From NCBI RefSeq assembly GCF_000828575.1, contig NZ_AP011952.1, forward strand, positions 1,145,001-1,209,000: a stretch of DNA of 64,000 bases, in the 5' to 3' direction. Positions 22,103 to 31,883 of the stretch are shown in pieces; the stretch's first letter is position 1; each line of letters begins with the position of its first letter. The stretch comes from Methanothermobacter sp. CaT2. GTDB lineage: Archaea; Methanobacteriota; Methanobacteria; Methanobacteriales; Methanothermobacteraceae. The notes under the pieces were generated by a model. It ran no database searches and was not told where the DNA came from. It saw only the letters and a list, made by a program, of their open reading frames with translations. The position numbers and the translations under genes were made by a program.

Positions 22103-22285
22103 TTAATCCAGGACCTCTAGAATCTGGGCTTTGATCTTTGACTTTCCTCCTGTTGGCTCAACAAGTGTTTTACCACAGATTATGCACTGAACATATGATG
22201 CTGCCCTGTCAAAGACAACCTGCTGGTTTCCGCAGTCCAGACATTTAACACGGAGAAAGTTACCCTTGGTATTGTAGAATATCAC
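22103..22285 (-). CDS. rps27e: Ribosomal protein eS27 (S27e)
   Basis: This 60-residue zinc protein of the small ribosomal subunit has the ribbon [24 protein letters not shown] followed by [20 protein letters not shown]. Start GTG 22285 is preceded by GAGGTGATTGGC; the further upstream GTG is part of that site. It lies 11 nt after L44e. Confidence 0.93.
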   Translation of the reverse strand: MIFYNTKGNFLRVKCLDCGNQQVVFDRAASYVQCIICGKTLVEPTGGKSKIKAQILEVLD

Positions 22286-22296
22286 GCCAATCACCT

Positions 22297-22575
22297 CTAG
22301 GCCACGTATTCAACCCTTCCAGCCCTGAAGGATTTCTTCTTTATGTGTGACTTTCCACATTCCTTGCATTTGAGCCTGAGGTCAAGTTTCTTAACGGGTT
22401 TGTTACCTGATGGGAGTGGACGTGGGTAACCCCTGTAACCGGCAGTGACACGTCTGAACTGCCTCTGACCCCACTTAAGTTCACTGGCCTTTCTCCTCTT
22501 TGATTCCAGTACCTCGTGAACGGTGTGTTTTCTACAGTTTGGACAGTAAGTTCTTCTTTCCTTAGGAATCTTCAT
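22297..22575 (-). CDS. rpl44e: Ribosomal protein eL42 (L44e)
   Basis: This 92-residue large-subunit protein begins [22 protein letters not shown], contains the family's basic centre ([23 protein letters not shown]) and a second CKECGK pair, giving a zinc site. It is the first gene of the L44e-S27e-aIF2alpha-Nop10-PAC2 operon, with GAGGTGAT before its ATG. Confidence 0.95.
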   Translation of the reverse strand: MKIPKERRTYCPNCRKHTVHEVLESKRRKASELKWGQRQFRRVTAGYRGYPRPLPSGNKPVKKLDLRLKCKECGKSHIKKKSFRAGRVEYVA

Positions 22576-22796
22576 ATCTAATCACCTCGTAAGTGAAAAA
22601 GTAAGCCTTTAAAATAACTGAACTTTTTATACTGGGTTAGTATATCTCAAATCTCTATTTATACCTTTGTATGTGACACCACCTGGTGGTTCACTGAACC
22701 TTAAACTGCTAATCCGTGTTGATCCATCAGTTTCATTGCAGGGTACCTGATCTTCAGAGAACAGGAGAGCAGTCTAACCATTTTAAAGCCTGCTGC
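22576..22796. promoter_or_regulatory. Intergenic region and promoter of the L44e operon
   Basis: No gene is seen in these 220 bases. Read leftward, CAGTATAAAAAG (about 22628-22639) and AAAGGTATAAATAG (about 22658-22671) are TATA candidates for rpl44e. ACCACC-T-GGTGGT (22677-22690 region) forms a strong inverted repeat downstream of the GINS gene and could end the upstream transcript. Confidence 0.45.
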
Positions 22797-23492
22797 CTAT
22801 GAATACCTTATCCTCCGACCCTTCTTTGCATTTATGAAGACGTTTGCATTCAGTGATGGGAGCGTGACTATGTCCTGCGGCCGGAATGGACCGTATACCT
22901 TTTCATCCACGCCCATTATCCTGGCAGGTACCTCCTCGAATATCAGTACCGTTTCAATATCCTCCTCCCGCCCTTTAACCCCTTTATCGGTTTTTACGGA
23001 TGTTGAAGGATCAGTAAGAGTTTCAGAGCCATCCAGAACGTCCTTCCTGGGGGCATCATCTTTCGCCCCTGAATCCCTGGTACCGGATTCAACATCTATT
23101 GAGGGGATTATCCTCGCCCTGAATTCCCTCAGGGTTTCTACCAGTGAAAAGTAGAGCTCCTCCTCCTCTGGTGTCATGTTGAGGGGGGTTGTATCCTGGA
23201 GGTCGAACTGTGGCCTGCCATTGAAGAGGTGGTATGACCTCTGGACGTTCATGACGGCACTATCAGTTATCTTGTGCTCCCTTCTCTCGCAGATCTCCGT
23301 AGCTATCCTCTGGGTGTCCCTTATGAGGTAGTGTTCCTTGGCGAAGGGGTCATTGCCAACGGCGTCAAGGAGATCCTCTATGTAACTGTGAACCCTCTCA
23401 TAGAAGTCATCCCCCACCCTTGCAAGGCCGCTTTCAGATCTCTCCTTTTTCTGAATCCTCCTCAGTTTCTGAAAGAATTCGTCCAACCCCAT
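22797..23492 (-). CDS. GINS complex subunit (Gins51-type)
   Basis: GINS joins MCM and GAN/RecJ in the archaeal replicative helicase complex. The 231-residue protein has an N-terminal helical A domain (1-135) followed by a low-complexity linker (about 140-180, Asp/Ser/Thr-rich) and a small C-terminal B domain (VLIFEEVPARIMGVDEKVYGPFRPQDIVTLPS). The A-then-B order is the Sld5/Psf1 (Gins51) type. Placement next to pcn, 14 nt apart, is the common archaeal arrangement. Confidence 0.82.
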   Translation of the reverse strand: MGLDEFFQKLRRIQKKERSESGLARVGDDFYERVHSYIEDLLDAVGNDPFAKEHYLIRDTQRIATEICERREHKITDSAVMNVQRSYHLFNGRPQFDLQDTTPLNMTPEEEELYFSLVETLREFRARIIPSIDVESGTRDSGAKDDAPRKDVLDGSETLTDPSTSVKTDKGVKGREEDIETVLIFEEVPARIMGVDEKVYGPFRPQDIVTLPSLNANVFINAKKGRRIRYS

Positions 23493-23506
23493 TCCTCACC
23501 TTTAAG

Positions 23507-24241
23507 TTATTCCTCTGCCTCTATTCTTGGAGCAAGGAGGAAGCTGAGTTCACCCTCTTTGCTTGCCATCTTCAGGGTCAGTTTGAGGGGCATGTCATCT
23601 CCCAGGTTGATTATTGCGGTCTCACTGAACTTGTCTGCCTTGAGCATCTCCTTGATCTTATCAAGGGAGTATATGCTCCTTGCAGGTTTACCTATCCTTT
23701 CGCCGTGGAGGTATTCAATCTGGGCGTCTCCAAATTCTCCCTCAGCTGAGGCTATGAAACGGTCCTCATCCACACGGAAGGTTATCTTATCTGAGAATAT
23801 GTCTATGTCAGCTATTGAGTCCTTGAGGAGCTGGAATGGCACCTCGAACTCATTCTCATACTCAATTTCAGGAGGACTTGGGGTTTCGTATTCGATGTCG
23901 ATCAGCCTTATCTTGAATGTCCTTACTGCTTCCCCTTCAAACTGGATTATCAGGTTTCCCTCGTCGGTTGAGAGTATGACCCTGTCATTTGCCTTTGCCC
24001 TCTTGAGGACCTTCATGAGTTCCTCTGTGTCCACGTTGATCCTCTCTGGTTCATCACAGACGTACTCATCGAAAAGCTCGGCCTTCAGTTCGAGGTGCAC
24101 GTATGTGATGTGGGACCTGTCAAGGGCGTCCAGGCGCAGGCCTTCGGCGCTAAGCTGTATCTGAACCTCGTCAACGATGGATGATATGGCATCGAAGCTC
24201 GTCCTTAAAATGTTAGGGTCATTCAATTCTGCCTTGAACAT
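23507..24241 (-). CDS. pcn: DNA polymerase sliding clamp (PCNA)
   Basis: This 244-residue protein is a single archaeal PCNA monomer. It begins [45 protein letters not shown] and ends with the C-terminal strand [11 protein letters not shown]; the interdomain loop is around 115-130. It forms the homotrimeric ring that holds polymerases, ligase and repair enzymes. Cotranscription with GINS is likely. Confidence 0.97.
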   Translation of the reverse strand: MFKAELNDPNILRTSFDAISSIVDEVQIQLSAEGLRLDALDRSHITYVHLELKAELFDEYVCDEPERINVDTEELMKVLKRAKANDRVILSTDEGNLIIQFEGEAVRTFKIRLIDIEYETPSPPEIEYENEFEVPFQLLKDSIADIDIFSDKITFRVDEDRFIASAEGEFGDAQIEYLHGERIGKPARSIYSLDKIKEMLKADKFSETAIINLGDDMPLKLTLKMASKEGELSFLLAPRIEAEE

Positions 24242-24292
24242 TTTCGTCCTCCTTATCCTATATAGCTAGATATTGGGGTCATGATTTATATA

Positions 24293-24700
24293 CTATTCCT
24301 CTTCTTCTTTCTCTTCCCCTCTTTCAGCCTTCTTCACCTGTTTATAGAACCCCTCAAGGGGTGTGCCCCCTATGATGCTATGGACCATGAAGGCCCCCAC
24401 CAGCAGGAGACCCGTGAGGATGAGGAATGCTGCGATGACCGTGTTCTCGCCTGAGACCACATTGTCAACAACACGGTCAGATGACCCCATTATGGTGACG
24501 ATACCTGTCAGCAAAAGCATGACACCAAGTACCATTGCACTGTACCTCAGTATATCGTCACGGTGTTCCATTATGAGGGTCACCGGAAAGCCGTGCTCTG
24601 ATTCATCCTCCTGTAACTCCTCCCAGACCCTGGCAAGGAAACCCCTGAGCCTTCCTGAATACCTGCCTTTCTTACCATTATCGGGGCCTTCATCAGACAT
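24293..24700 (-). CDS. Two-helix membrane protein
   Basis: I do not recognise a family. The 135-residue protein has a charged N-terminal cytoplasmic part (about 1-50), two membrane helices (about 54-72, SAMVLGVMLLLTGIVTIMG, and 85-107, VIAAFLILTGLLLVGAFMV) and an acidic/basic tail. It lies between TFS and PCNA on the same strand, 14 nt from TFS, so it is likely in the same transcript. Confidence 0.65.
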   Translation of the reverse strand: MSDEGPDNGKKGRYSGRLRGFLARVWEELQEDESEHGFPVTLIMEHRDDILRYSAMVLGVMLLLTGIVTIMGSSDRVVDNVVSGENTVIAAFLILTGLLLVGAFMVHSIIGGTPLEGFYKQVKKAERGEEKEEEE

Positions 24701-24714
24701 CTGCTCACCATTTT

Positions 24715-25029
24715 TCAGTCATATTCCCTCCAGGTGTGCTTGCAGCGGGTACATCTGAAGAACCGTGTCTCTGATTCATCAGCCCTCCTTGTCTGCTGAA
24801 GCCACCAGAAGGCCTCCATGTTACCACATTTCGGGCATTCAACCCTCGTGGTTGGGAGGGTATTTACATCATCACCTGTGAATATTATGGTCTCCTTTGC
24901 CTCAACTTCCTCTGAGACGCTGTACTTGTCTTTGAGCTTATCTGTGATATCCTTCTCATAGCCACACTGACACTTAAATTTTCCCTCGGATGGAAACATT
25001 ACAGCTCCGCACTTAGGACAAAACTCCAT
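24715..25029 (-). CDS. tfs: Transcription factor S (TFIIS-like cleavage factor)
   Basis: TFS rescues backtracked RNA polymerase by stimulating transcript cleavage. The 104-residue protein has an N-terminal zinc ribbon ([20 protein letters not shown]) and a C-terminal ribbon ([39 protein letters not shown]) with the catalytic DE pair of the hairpin. The ATG at 25029 follows AGGAGGAAGAAG; the open frame extends 32 codons further upstream but has no homology there. Confidence 0.94.
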   Translation of the reverse strand: MEFCPKCGAVMFPSEGKFKCQCGYEKDITDKLKDKYSVSEEVEAKETIIFTGDDVNTLPTTRVECPKCGNMEAFWWLQQTRRADESETRFFRCTRCKHTWREYD

Positions 25030-25173
25030 CTTCTTCCTCCTGGTCAGAGAAACTGAAACCTTTTTGATTTCTAAAGTTTTTCTACAAGGACATTTATAAT
25101 AATTTTGATTGTGACTGAAGGTCATGATATGCTGCAGAATGATTTTTTAGTGGAACACGGGATGCATTCCTCA

Positions 25174-25587
25174 TCAATCTATTCCCGGTATCTGCCTCCT
25201 GAAATCCTCCAGAATCTTCCGGTGGTCAAATGCAAGTTCAAGATCATCTATATCCTCGATGTGGAATATTCCAATGTCTGCAGCGTCTGAACCGGCCTCC
25301 GGTTCACCGGACACTGCCCTCGCGGTGAAGCATACGCTCACGGTGTGCCCGCGGGGGTCCCTCCGGGGGTCGGAGTAGACCCCGAGGAGGTCCTCGATTT
25401 CAACATCAAGGCCTGTCTCCTCGAGGGCCTCCCTCCTTGCTGCATCCTCAACAGTTTCACCGTATTCCACAAATCCTCCGGGTATGGCCCAGGACCCCCT
25501 GTAGGGTGATCTGCCCCTCCGTATGAGGATTATTCTATCCCCTGATAACCTTATGATAACGTCCACCGTGAGCATGGGTGCCTTCAA
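25174..25587 (-). CDS. Nudix hydrolase, ADP-ribose pyrophosphatase-like
   Basis: The 137-residue protein has a complete Nudix box, GGFVEYGETVEDAARREALEE-TGL (about 39-62). KAPMLTVDVII at the start and the RGSWAIPGG segment resemble archaeal ADP-ribose pyrophosphatases. I keep the TTG start: GGAGGA lies at good spacing before it and the first residues are conserved. The substrate is inferred, not proven. Confidence 0.8.
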   Translation of the reverse strand: MKAPMLTVDVIIRLSGDRIILIRRGRSPYRGSWAIPGGFVEYGETVEDAARREALEETGLDVEIEDLLGVYSDPRRDPRGHTVSVCFTARAVSGEPEAGSDAADIGIFHIEDIDDLELAFDHRKILEDFRRQIPGID

Positions 25588-25615
25588 ACCAGACTCCTCC
25601 TGCAGGCATCTCTTT

Positions 25616-26215
25616 CTAGGCGCTGCCCCTGGACTCTCCTAACGTGACTCCTGAGGCAATTATGTGGGCCGCCCTCAGTGGTTCTGGAATTGAGCTGCGG
25701 GTCGTTGATATCCTGACAATCTCTGCGGCGTCATCAGGTTCAATGCCTGCGGTCTGGATGTAGAGGGGTTCCCTGGATTCCACCCTGTAGATTCTACCGG
25801 CCCTCTCTATGCTGCGCCACCTTGCCTTCCAGTCAGAAAATCTGTGCTTGAGCGCCCTCTTTATTCTTTCCATATCTGGATGTTTCCTCACAACCACTAT
25901 AACGGGAAGGCCGGTCCTCTCTGATAATTCCACTATGTCCACAACATTGAAGCCCCCGAAGGTCAGCCCATCAAGCATTATGACCCTCAGCTGGTTGAGG
26001 TGCCTTGATCCATTCACCATCTCGATGATCCGCTCTGTGGCATCGTCACCGTCCACCCTCACCGTGGTTGTGAGGACGCCGTCGAGCCACTGCCCGCCCC
26101 TGAATACGGTGCCAACCAGAAGCACGTCCTCCTCACTTCTGGGGGTGAATGGAGCATCATCTATGCCGAGAATCCTTATCTCAGATTTTATCTGCCTGAA
26201 ATTATGGTTCTCCAT
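25616..26215 (-). CDS. DUF99 (UPF0215) family protein
   Basis: This 199-residue protein matches the archaeal DUF99 family: [12 protein letters not shown] at the start, [16 protein letters not shown], and [18 protein letters not shown] in the middle. The family has been compared to endonuclease V-like folds, but no activity is established for this type. The ATG at 26215 gives the usual length; a GTG five codons upstream overlaps the rpoL stop. Confidence 0.78.
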   Translation of the reverse strand: MENHNFRQIKSEIRILGIDDAPFTPRSEEDVLLVGTVFRGGQWLDGVLTTTVRVDGDDATERIIEMVNGSRHLNQLRVIMLDGLTFGGFNVVDIVELSERTGLPVIVVVRKHPDMERIKRALKHRFSDWKARWRSIERAGRIYRVESREPLYIQTAGIEPDDAAEIVRISTTRSSIPEPLRAAHIIASGVTLGESRGSA

Positions 26216-26226
26216 GGAAAAATAGT

Positions 26227-26484
26227 TCACAGGGACTCTATGAGGCCCCTGAATTCATCACATCTATCCCTCAGGGTTTCGGCTGCTGCCTTGAGTGATT
26301 TTTTCGGGCTTCCTGCCCTGATATATAGCTGTGGTTCCCCCACTATTGGGTGGTCTATCGAGTATGCTGCTGCCTTAACCTTTTCATCCTCCATGAGGAT
26401 GCTTCTTAATACATTGCAGAGGGTGTGTGTTTCTCCCTCAAATACTATCTCCATCTCATATCTCTTATCCAGAATGACTTCCAT
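26227..26484 (-). CDS. rpo11: RNA polymerase subunit Rpo11 (L)
   Basis: This 85-residue homologue of Rpb11/alpha pairs with Rpo3 in the RNA polymerase assembly platform. The alpha-like motif [33 protein letters not shown] (about 15-47) is clear. It follows csl4 by 20 nt, a common archaeal arrangement. Confidence 0.94.
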   Translation of the reverse strand: MEVILDKRYEMEIVFEGETHTLCNVLRSILMEDEKVKAAAYSIDHPIVGEPQLYIRAGSPKKSLKAAAETLRDRCDEFRGLIESL

Positions 26485-26504
26485 TAGAATTACCCCTTAA
26501 GTGA

Positions 26505-27074
26505 TTAACCTTCATAATTCACTGATAGCTTCCTTTTTTCCCGGTTTTCACAGTTCGGGCACCTGACCTCGTCCCTGCCGTTCACTTCCATGAAGTGCCT
26601 GCAGCGGGTGCACATTGCCTTGATAACCCCAAGGTCACGGCCTGATGTCTGTAGATCTATGCCATCGAGGCCCATGATCTTTGTGACCCTTGCCTCCACG
26701 ATGTCCCCTATCCTGAAGGCGTCTGTTAGCTTTGAAAGGTAGCCCTTCCTTGCCTGTGAAACGTGGACTCCTCCAACGAAGTATGTTGCAAGGGCTCTCC
26801 TGTTGCCCTTGATGCTGTGTATCCTCACAAGGGCCCGCTGACCCCTTACATCAATGACCTCTCCAATGACCCTTGAACCCCTTTTAAGTGTTGGTGGTGT
26901 GTTCAGCTTTGATATTACCTTTATGCTCTTATTCCGGTCATCCCTTGAAACCTCTCCAACGACAAGGGATTTTATCTTACCATCCTCATCGTAGGTCCCC
27001 TCAGAGGGGAGGACCTCTTCGCTTACAGCCAAAAAATCTCCGGGAAAAACCATATCCCCAGATTTAACTTTCAT
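26505..27074 (-). CDS. csl4: Exosome RNA-binding subunit Csl4
   Basis: Csl4 caps the archaeal exosome and links DnaG to it. The 189-residue protein has an N-terminal domain (GDMVFPGDFLAVSEEVLPSEGTYDEDG), an S1 domain (about 60-145) and a C-terminal zinc ribbon (CTRCRHFMEVNGRDEVRCPNC). It leads csl4-rpo11-DUF99-Nudix(-TFS). The promoter lies in the repeat-containing region upstream. Confidence 0.93.
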   Translation of the reverse strand: MKVKSGDMVFPGDFLAVSEEVLPSEGTYDEDGKIKSLVVGEVSRDDRNKSIKVISKLNTPPTLKRGSRVIGEVIDVRGQRALVRIHSIKGNRRALATYFVGGVHVSQARKGYLSKLTDAFRIGDIVEARVTKIMGLDGIDLQTSGRDLGVIKAMCTRCRHFMEVNGRDEVRCPNCENREKRKLSVNYEG

Positions 27075-27130
27075 CCATTCACCTCTTCAAGGTAAAAACA
27101 ATGCTTACCTTACAGTGATCTATGGTTAGA

Positions 27131-27149
27131 TCTGATTATATATATGCTT
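27131..27149 (-). promoter_or_regulatory. Probable TATA promoter of csl4
   Basis: Read leftward the sequence is GCAAAAGCATATATATAATC, with an A-rich upstream element and a TATATATAA core. It lies about 60 nt before csl4. It overlaps the first copy of the 50-nt duplication described for this region. Confidence 0.5.
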
Positions 27150-27251
27150 TTGCATGCGACCTTCAAATATCGATTACTCCATGCCTCTGAATCTCACTAC
27201 AATGCTTTTGCATGCGACCTTCAAATATCGATTACTCCATGCCTCTGAATC
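27144..27251. repeat. Tandem 50-nt direct repeat
   Basis: A 50-nt block starting ATGCTTTTGCATGCGACC and ending CCATGCCTCTGAATC occurs at 27144-27193 and again, base for base, at 27202-27251, separated by 8 nt. A fragment of the end, GATTACCATGCCTCTGAAT, recurs at 27286-27303. Within each unit TTGCATGC is self-complementary in its centre. It lies between dph2 and csl4, so it overlaps the csl4 promoter region. Two and a half units are too few and too closely packed for a CRISPR array. A recent tandem duplication is the plain reading. Confidence 0.85.
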
Positions 27252-27363
27252 CTACTAAAAAACCATGCTGCACATCTGTCCACTGATTACCATGCCTCTG
27301 AATACCATGCATGAGAGCCAGCCGCACACTGGCCTATCTGTAGATACCACACCAAATAAAGGG

Positions 27364-28356
27364 TTATCCGTGTATTATCTCATCCAGTGTGTAGTCGTCC
27401 CAGCTTCTCTCTCCCAGAACTATCTCCAGTTCAGATGGGTTCAGGAGTGGTCTATCGTAGAGCTGTGAGTCATCTATGGCTATCCTGGGACACGCAGTTA
27501 CCACGAAGGCCTCAAGTTCCCTGAAGGGGAGGAGTGCAGCCGGTGAGATGTTCTCAGCCAGGAGTATGAGGGCCTCCCTTCCAGCCTCCTCAAGTTTTTT
27601 CTTAACCATGAGGGCAAGCTCAAACCTCATCTGTCCAGCCTTTGATGAGACCACCACCCCCCACTTGCTGGCATCCGCTGCCCTGCTTATCCTCGCAAAT
27701 CTCACCCTCAGGACCCTGTCTGCGAATTCCTCGATGTCCCTCACCTCACCATGATATGGGTCAGCCACCACAACCTCGCGTCCGGTGAAGAGTTTTATGC
27801 CGAGGGGGTGGAAGTTCCCGCTTCCGAGGAAAAGGTAGGCATCTGCATCGGTGCCCCTGATGGCTGAGAAATTGCATCCCAGGACCTGGCCCCTGGCTGT
27901 GTTAACACCCTCCCCTGTGACGACCTCAAAGCCCCTCTCCTCAAGGAGAGACCTTGCCTGGTCAAGGAGGTGGAGGTGCTGTGCTGTTGTTGCAATTCCA
28001 ATCCTCCTGTGGCCGGAAAGTCTGTCAGCAGCCTCCCTGATGACTTCACCTACCTCAACTGAGGATGCGGCCTCTATGAATATCACAGGGACCTCATAGT
28101 CAAGGGGGAGTGGTGTGTGTCCATAGTGGACTATGAGGTCAACCATACCCCTCATTTTTCTATCTGAAACATCACATGCCCCGAAGCATGGGTCTGCGGA
28201 TATCACGGCAGTTGCGCCTGTTTCTGATTCTATCTGCTCTGCAAGTTCAACTGCCCTCATTTTAAGTCCCTCAGGGAACTGAAGGCCCACGACCCCTGCA
28301 TTACGTTTCCTTATCTCCCCGATGACCCTTTCAGTTTCAAGCCTGTAGAGTGACAT
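27364..28356 (-). CDS. dph2: Diphthamide synthesis enzyme Dph2
   Basis: Dph2 is the non-canonical radical-SAM enzyme that transfers the 3-amino-3-carboxypropyl group to the diphthamide His of EF-2. The 330-residue protein has the three conserved cluster Cys in separate segments: [10 protein letters not shown] (about 57), LGCNFSAI (about 162) and [10 protein letters not shown] (about 286). Its length is typical of archaea. It runs directly from hpt (0-nt gap), same strand. Confidence 0.93.
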   Translation of the reverse strand: MSLYRLETERVIGEIRKRNAGVVGLQFPEGLKMRAVELAEQIESETGATAVISADPCFGACDVSDRKMRGMVDLIVHYGHTPLPLDYEVPVIFIEAASSVEVGEVIREAADRLSGHRRIGIATTAQHLHLLDQARSLLEERGFEVVTGEGVNTARGQVLGCNFSAIRGTDADAYLFLGSGNFHPLGIKLFTGREVVVADPYHGEVRDIEEFADRVLRVRFARISRAADASKWGVVVSSKAGQMRFELALMVKKKLEEAGREALILLAENISPAALLPFRELEAFVVTACPRIAIDDSQLYDRPLLNPSELEIVLGERSWDDYTLDEIIHG

Positions 28357-28938
28357 TTAATCATGCGGCCCCCCGGCAGGGATATCCTCAACCTTAACTC
28401 TGCCATCGATAACATCAACCTTCACGAGGCTCTTCACAGTGAAACCTGTCCTTTCCCTCACGACCCTGGATCCCTCACCCTTATCTATGACTGTTATAAC
28501 ATCCCTGACATCAACATCCATCTTCCTCAGGGCTTCCAGGACCGCCAGGAGGGTCCCTCCAGTGCTCACAACGTCGTCAATGACAACGACCCTGTCTCCA
28601 CTATCAACACCATTTATGTAGAGTTCCCCTTCACTGTATCCTGTCATCTGATGGACGGCAACCTCGCCGGGAAGGCCGTACCTTCTCTTCCTCACCACGA
28701 CGAAGGGTATTCCGGTCTTCAGTGATAGAACCGTTGCATGGTGTATGCCCATGGCCTCTATGCAGATTATCTTATCCGCTTCAGGTCTGAACCTCCTCAC
28801 GATCTCCTCTGCAACCTCCTCCAGGAGTTCGGGTTCGGTGAGGGGTATGCCATCGGTTACAGGGTTTACAAAGTAGTCGTACTCTCCCTTCTTAATCACA
28901 GGTGAATTTCTGAGGCTTTCCTTGAGTTTATCAAGCAT
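28357..28938 (-). CDS. hpt: Hypoxanthine/guanine phosphoribosyltransferase (archaeal type)
   Basis: This salvage enzyme makes IMP/GMP from the base and PRPP. The 193-residue protein has the PRPP-binding loop [14 protein letters not shown] (about 117-130) and a family-typical N-terminus [21 protein letters not shown]. It resembles adenine PRTases in sequence, as archaeal Hpt proteins do. The ATG at 28938 is used; the upstream GTG is part of the GTGAT site. It is adjacent to dph2. Confidence 0.9.
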   Translation of the reverse strand: MLDKLKESLRNSPVIKKGEYDYFVNPVTDGIPLTEPELLEEVAEEIVRRFRPEADKIICIEAMGIHHATVLSLKTGIPFVVVRKRRYGLPGEVAVHQMTGYSEGELYINGVDSGDRVVVIDDVVSTGGTLLAVLEALRKMDVDVRDVITVIDKGEGSRVVRERTGFTVKSLVKVDVIDGRVKVEDIPAGGPHD

Positions 28939-28947
28939 TTCGATCAC

Positions 28948-29130
28948 GCATCGGGATTGTTGAAAATTGAATTCATTATCTAGATATGATTGAGGATCTT
29001 AATATAGGTCCTCAAAGGATCTGCCGCCCCCCACCCTGTGACCTTTATATGGCGCAGCCCATCCACCACTCTTAATATATAAGGTGATCCCAACAATAGT
29101 TAATGATTATCCATCACTGCAGGTGAAACC
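28948..29130. promoter_or_regulatory. Divergent promoter region, hpt / ffh
   Basis: No gene is seen. TATA-like stretches for ffh are CTTTATATGG (29043-29052) and TTAATATATAAGG (29072-29084), the second at a suitable distance for a short leader. For hpt, read leftward, ATATTAAGATCC (around 28995-29006) is possible. Confidence 0.4.
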
Positions 29131-30459
29131 ATGCTTGGGAATCTGGGCAGAAGTCTCAGTAAAACTATGAAAAAGCTGGCAGGGATGACAATTGTTGATG
29201 AGGAGGTCGTCAGGGAGGTCATAAAGGATATACAGAGGGCCCTGATCCAGTCCGATGTCAACATAAAACTTGTATTCAACCTGTCAAAGTCAATTGAGGA
29301 ACGGGCACTCAACGAGGAACCCCCTAAGGGGATAACGCCAAAGGAGCACATCATAAGCATAGTGTACGATGAGATGGTCAAACTCCTGGGTGAGAAGAGC
29401 CATGAACTTGTCATAGATGATAAACCGTACCGCATACTCTTCCTTGGACTCCAGGGTAGCGGTAAAACAACAACCATAGGTAAACTTGCAAGGTACCTCC
29501 GCAAGAAGGGTTTCACTGTTGGGGTGGTCTGTACAGACACCTGGCGCCCTGCGGCCCTTGAGCAGCTGGAACAGTATACCGAGGGACAGGACGTGAGCAT
29601 ATACGGCGACCCCCAGAACAGGGACGCCCTGGACCTTGCAGAGAAGGGACTTGCCCGGTTCCAGAAGAAGGACGTTATCATATTCGATACGGCCGGAAGA
29701 CACAAGGAGGAGAAGGACCTCCTCAGGGAGATGGAGGAACTTTCAGCCATTGTGGAGCCCCATGAAGCCATACTTGTAATCGACGGGACCATAGGCCAGC
29801 AGGCAAGGGAACAGGCCCTCGCATTCAGAAAAGCCACAGATATAGGTTCAATAATTGTGACCAAGCTCGATGGTTCAGCCAAGGGTGGTGGGGCCCTCTC
29901 GGCCGTTGCAGAGATAGGTGCTCCCATAAAGTTCATAGGTACCGGTGAGAGGATAGATGACCTGGAGGTCTTCGATCCCGAAAGGTTCATATCACGTCTC
30001 CTCGGTATGGGGGACCTCAGAAGTCTCCTCGAGAAGGTTGAAGAGGTTTCAGAGGAGGAGATTGCAGAGGAATCCCTCGACGCAATACTCTCAGGTAAGT
30101 TCACCCTCAGGGATATGAGGGTGCAGTTTGAGATGATGGGTAAGATGGGGCCCCTCCAGCAGGTTATGAGTATGCTGCCTGGTGCCGGGAAACTCCCAAA
30201 GGACGCCAGCAGGATGACCGAGGAGACCATACGGAAGTACCTCATAATAATGGACTCCATGACAGAGGAGGAACTGGAAAAACCAGACATCATAAAACAC
30301 TCAAGAATACGCAGGATAGCCCGGGGTTCAGGGACGCGCAATGAGGACGTTAAGGAGCTCCTGAAGTACTACAGGGTCACCAAAAAGGCCATGAAAGGGC
30401 TTGGAAGGAGAAAGATGGGTGGACCCATGGGCCAGCTCATGAGGCAGTTCATGAGATAG
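29131..30459 (+). CDS. ffh: Signal recognition particle protein SRP54
   Basis: SRP54 binds signal sequences and SRP RNA and targets ribosomes to the membrane through a GTPase cycle with FtsY. The 442 residues comprise the N domain (1-95), the G domain with [28 protein letters not shown] and [11 protein letters not shown] (about 100-300), and the Met-rich M domain (about 310-442). The length is normal. Confidence 0.97.
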   Translation: MLGNLGRSLSKTMKKLAGMTIVDEEVVREVIKDIQRALIQSDVNIKLVFNLSKSIEERALNEEPPKGITPKEHIISIVYDEMVKLLGEKSHELVIDDKPYRILFLGLQGSGKTTTIGKLARYLRKKGFTVGVVCTDTWRPAALEQLEQYTEGQDVSIYGDPQNRDALDLAEKGLARFQKKDVIIFDTAGRHKEEKDLLREMEELSAIVEPHEAILVIDGTIGQQAREQALAFRKATDIGSIIVTKLDGSAKGGGALSAVAEIGAPIKFIGTGERIDDLEVFDPERFISRLLGMGDLRSLLEKVEEVSEEEIAEESLDAILSGKFTLRDMRVQFEMMGKMGPLQQVMSMLPGAGKLPKDASRMTEETIRKYLIIMDSMTEEELEKPDIIKHSRIRRIARGSGTRNEDVKELLKYYRVTKKAMKGLGRRKMGGPMGQLMRQFMR

Positions 30460-30490
30460 CATCCTGAAGGGCAGAGATCAGGGGATAACC

Positions 30491-31711
30491 ATGGATGTTC
30501 AGCAGAGACTGGGAGGACTGCTTGAAATCACAGAGTCCAGAATATGTCTGCACTGCCTTGGCAGGCACTTTGTTGATTTGGTTGAAGGGCCAGGGAACCG
30601 TCTGAGGGGTGAGAAGCTCCAGAAGGAATTCTCGCTGAAACTATCCGGGCCATGCATGATATGCGGTGACGTCTTTGACAGGATTGATGAGGCCGCAGGG
30701 ATGGTTAAGGAGAGGGTGGATGAACTTGGCCTTGAATACTCTTCTGTACTTGTGGGTACAAGGTTGCCCCCCGAAATGGTGGAACTTGATGATGAGATCA
30801 GAAAGCGCCTCGGAATCAAGACTGAGGGGCTTAAAAGGGATCTCAACCGTGAACTTGGTAAGAGGGTTGTCAAACTGCTGGGCTGCAGCGCAGAATTTGA
30901 GGACCCCGACCTCGTGGTGATGGTGGACTTCAGGGGGGACATCAGGGTCTGGATCCAGATAAACCCCCTCTTCCTTGAGGGGAGGTACCGCAAGCTGGTT
31001 AGGGGAATACCCCAGACCCGCTGGCCCTGCAGGAAGTGCAGGGGGAGGGGCTGTGAGAGGTGCAATTACACCGGTAAGATGTATCCCACGTCTGTGGAGG
31101 AGCTCATAGCCGGGCCAATCCTGGAGGCCAGCCAGGGGCGTGATGCAAGGTTCCATGGCTCAGGCAGGGAGGATGTGGATGTTCGGATGCTCGGGACAGG
31201 GAGACCATTTGTCCTGGAGATAAGGGAACCCCGGGTGAGGAACCTGGACCCTGAATCCCTTGAGGAGGAGGTGAACCGCAGGGCCCATGGCATGGTTGAG
31301 GTTGAGGGTCTCAGGTTCTCCACAAGGAAGAGGAAGGTTGAACTGAAGGATTCATCCCAGAGCAGGTACAAGGTTTACCGGGCCCTGGTTGAACTGGATG
31401 GAGATGTTACTGATGAGGACCTTGAGAGACTCGGGTCACTTGACATCATAAGACAGCGGACCCCTGTGAGGGTTTCCCACCGCAGGGCTGACAGGGTCAG
31501 AGAGAGGAGGGTCCTGGAAATATCATGGAACTGGCTGGATGGTTGCCTTGAGTTGATAATAAAGGGTGAGGGTGGCCTCTATATAAAGGAGCTTATTTCG
31601 GGGGATTCGGGACGTACAGAACCAAGTGTGAGCAGTGTTCTGGGGGTCCCTGCAAGGTGCGTGGCCCTTGATGTCCTTGAGGTCGGTGATGAACCATCAG
31701 AAAAAGATTAA
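30491..31711 (+). CDS. pus10: tRNA pseudouridine synthase Pus10
   Basis: Pus10 makes pseudouridine 54 and 55 in archaeal tRNA. The 406-residue protein has N-terminal zinc Cys (CLHCLGRHF...CMICGD), a THUMP-like part, a second Cys cluster (CRKCRGRGCERCNYTG, about 178-195) and the catalytic domain with FHGSGREDVDVRMLGTGRPFVLEI (about 220-245), which contains the catalytic Asp. It follows ffh by 31 nt. Confidence 0.94.
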   Translation: MDVQQRLGGLLEITESRICLHCLGRHFVDLVEGPGNRLRGEKLQKEFSLKLSGPCMICGDVFDRIDEAAGMVKERVDELGLEYSSVLVGTRLPPEMVELDDEIRKRLGIKTEGLKRDLNRELGKRVVKLLGCSAEFEDPDLVVMVDFRGDIRVWIQINPLFLEGRYRKLVRGIPQTRWPCRKCRGRGCERCNYTGKMYPTSVEELIAGPILEASQGRDARFHGSGREDVDVRMLGTGRPFVLEIREPRVRNLDPESLEEEVNRRAHGMVEVEGLRFSTRKRKVELKDSSQSRYKVYRALVELDGDVTDEDLERLGSLDIIRQRTPVRVSHRRADRVRERRVLEISWNWLDGCLELIIKGEGGLYIKELISGDSGRTEPSVSSVLGVPARCVALDVLEVGDEPSEKD

Positions 31712-31883
31712 GCAGATGATCGAAAAAAATAAAACACGACGTCCCATGCAGAATAGCCATGATAAGGAAAAATATATATTAATGGAGATATTAAATAGAG
31801 AACTTATAAGTTTAGATATCTGATTCTTGTAAAGTTTTAGTGACTGTTACAAGCCATTGAAGGCTTTTTATGGAGGTTAAAGA
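31712..31883 (+). promoter_or_regulatory. Promoter and leader of the L21e operon
   Basis: Two TATA candidates are AAAAATATATATTAATGG (about 31769-31786) and AACTTATAAG (31801-31810). An inverted repeat AAGCC-ATTGAA-GGCTT (31851-31866) followed by TTTTA stands 10 nt before the Shine-Dalgarno TGGAGG of rpl21e. It could be an attenuator or a ribosomal-protein autoregulation site. Confidence 0.45.

Noticed and set aside
25030-25125. 32-residue N-terminal extension of TFS
   Set aside because: AGGAGGAAGAAG precedes the inner ATG and the family starts at the zinc ribbon.
27144-27303. CRISPR array
   Set aside because: Only two full units separated by 8 nt, no spacer-sized unique sequence and no cas genes.
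29100-30341. 413-codon leftward open frame opposite ffh
   Set aside because: It is antisense to SRP54, Ser-rich and without family features; a codon-bias artefact.
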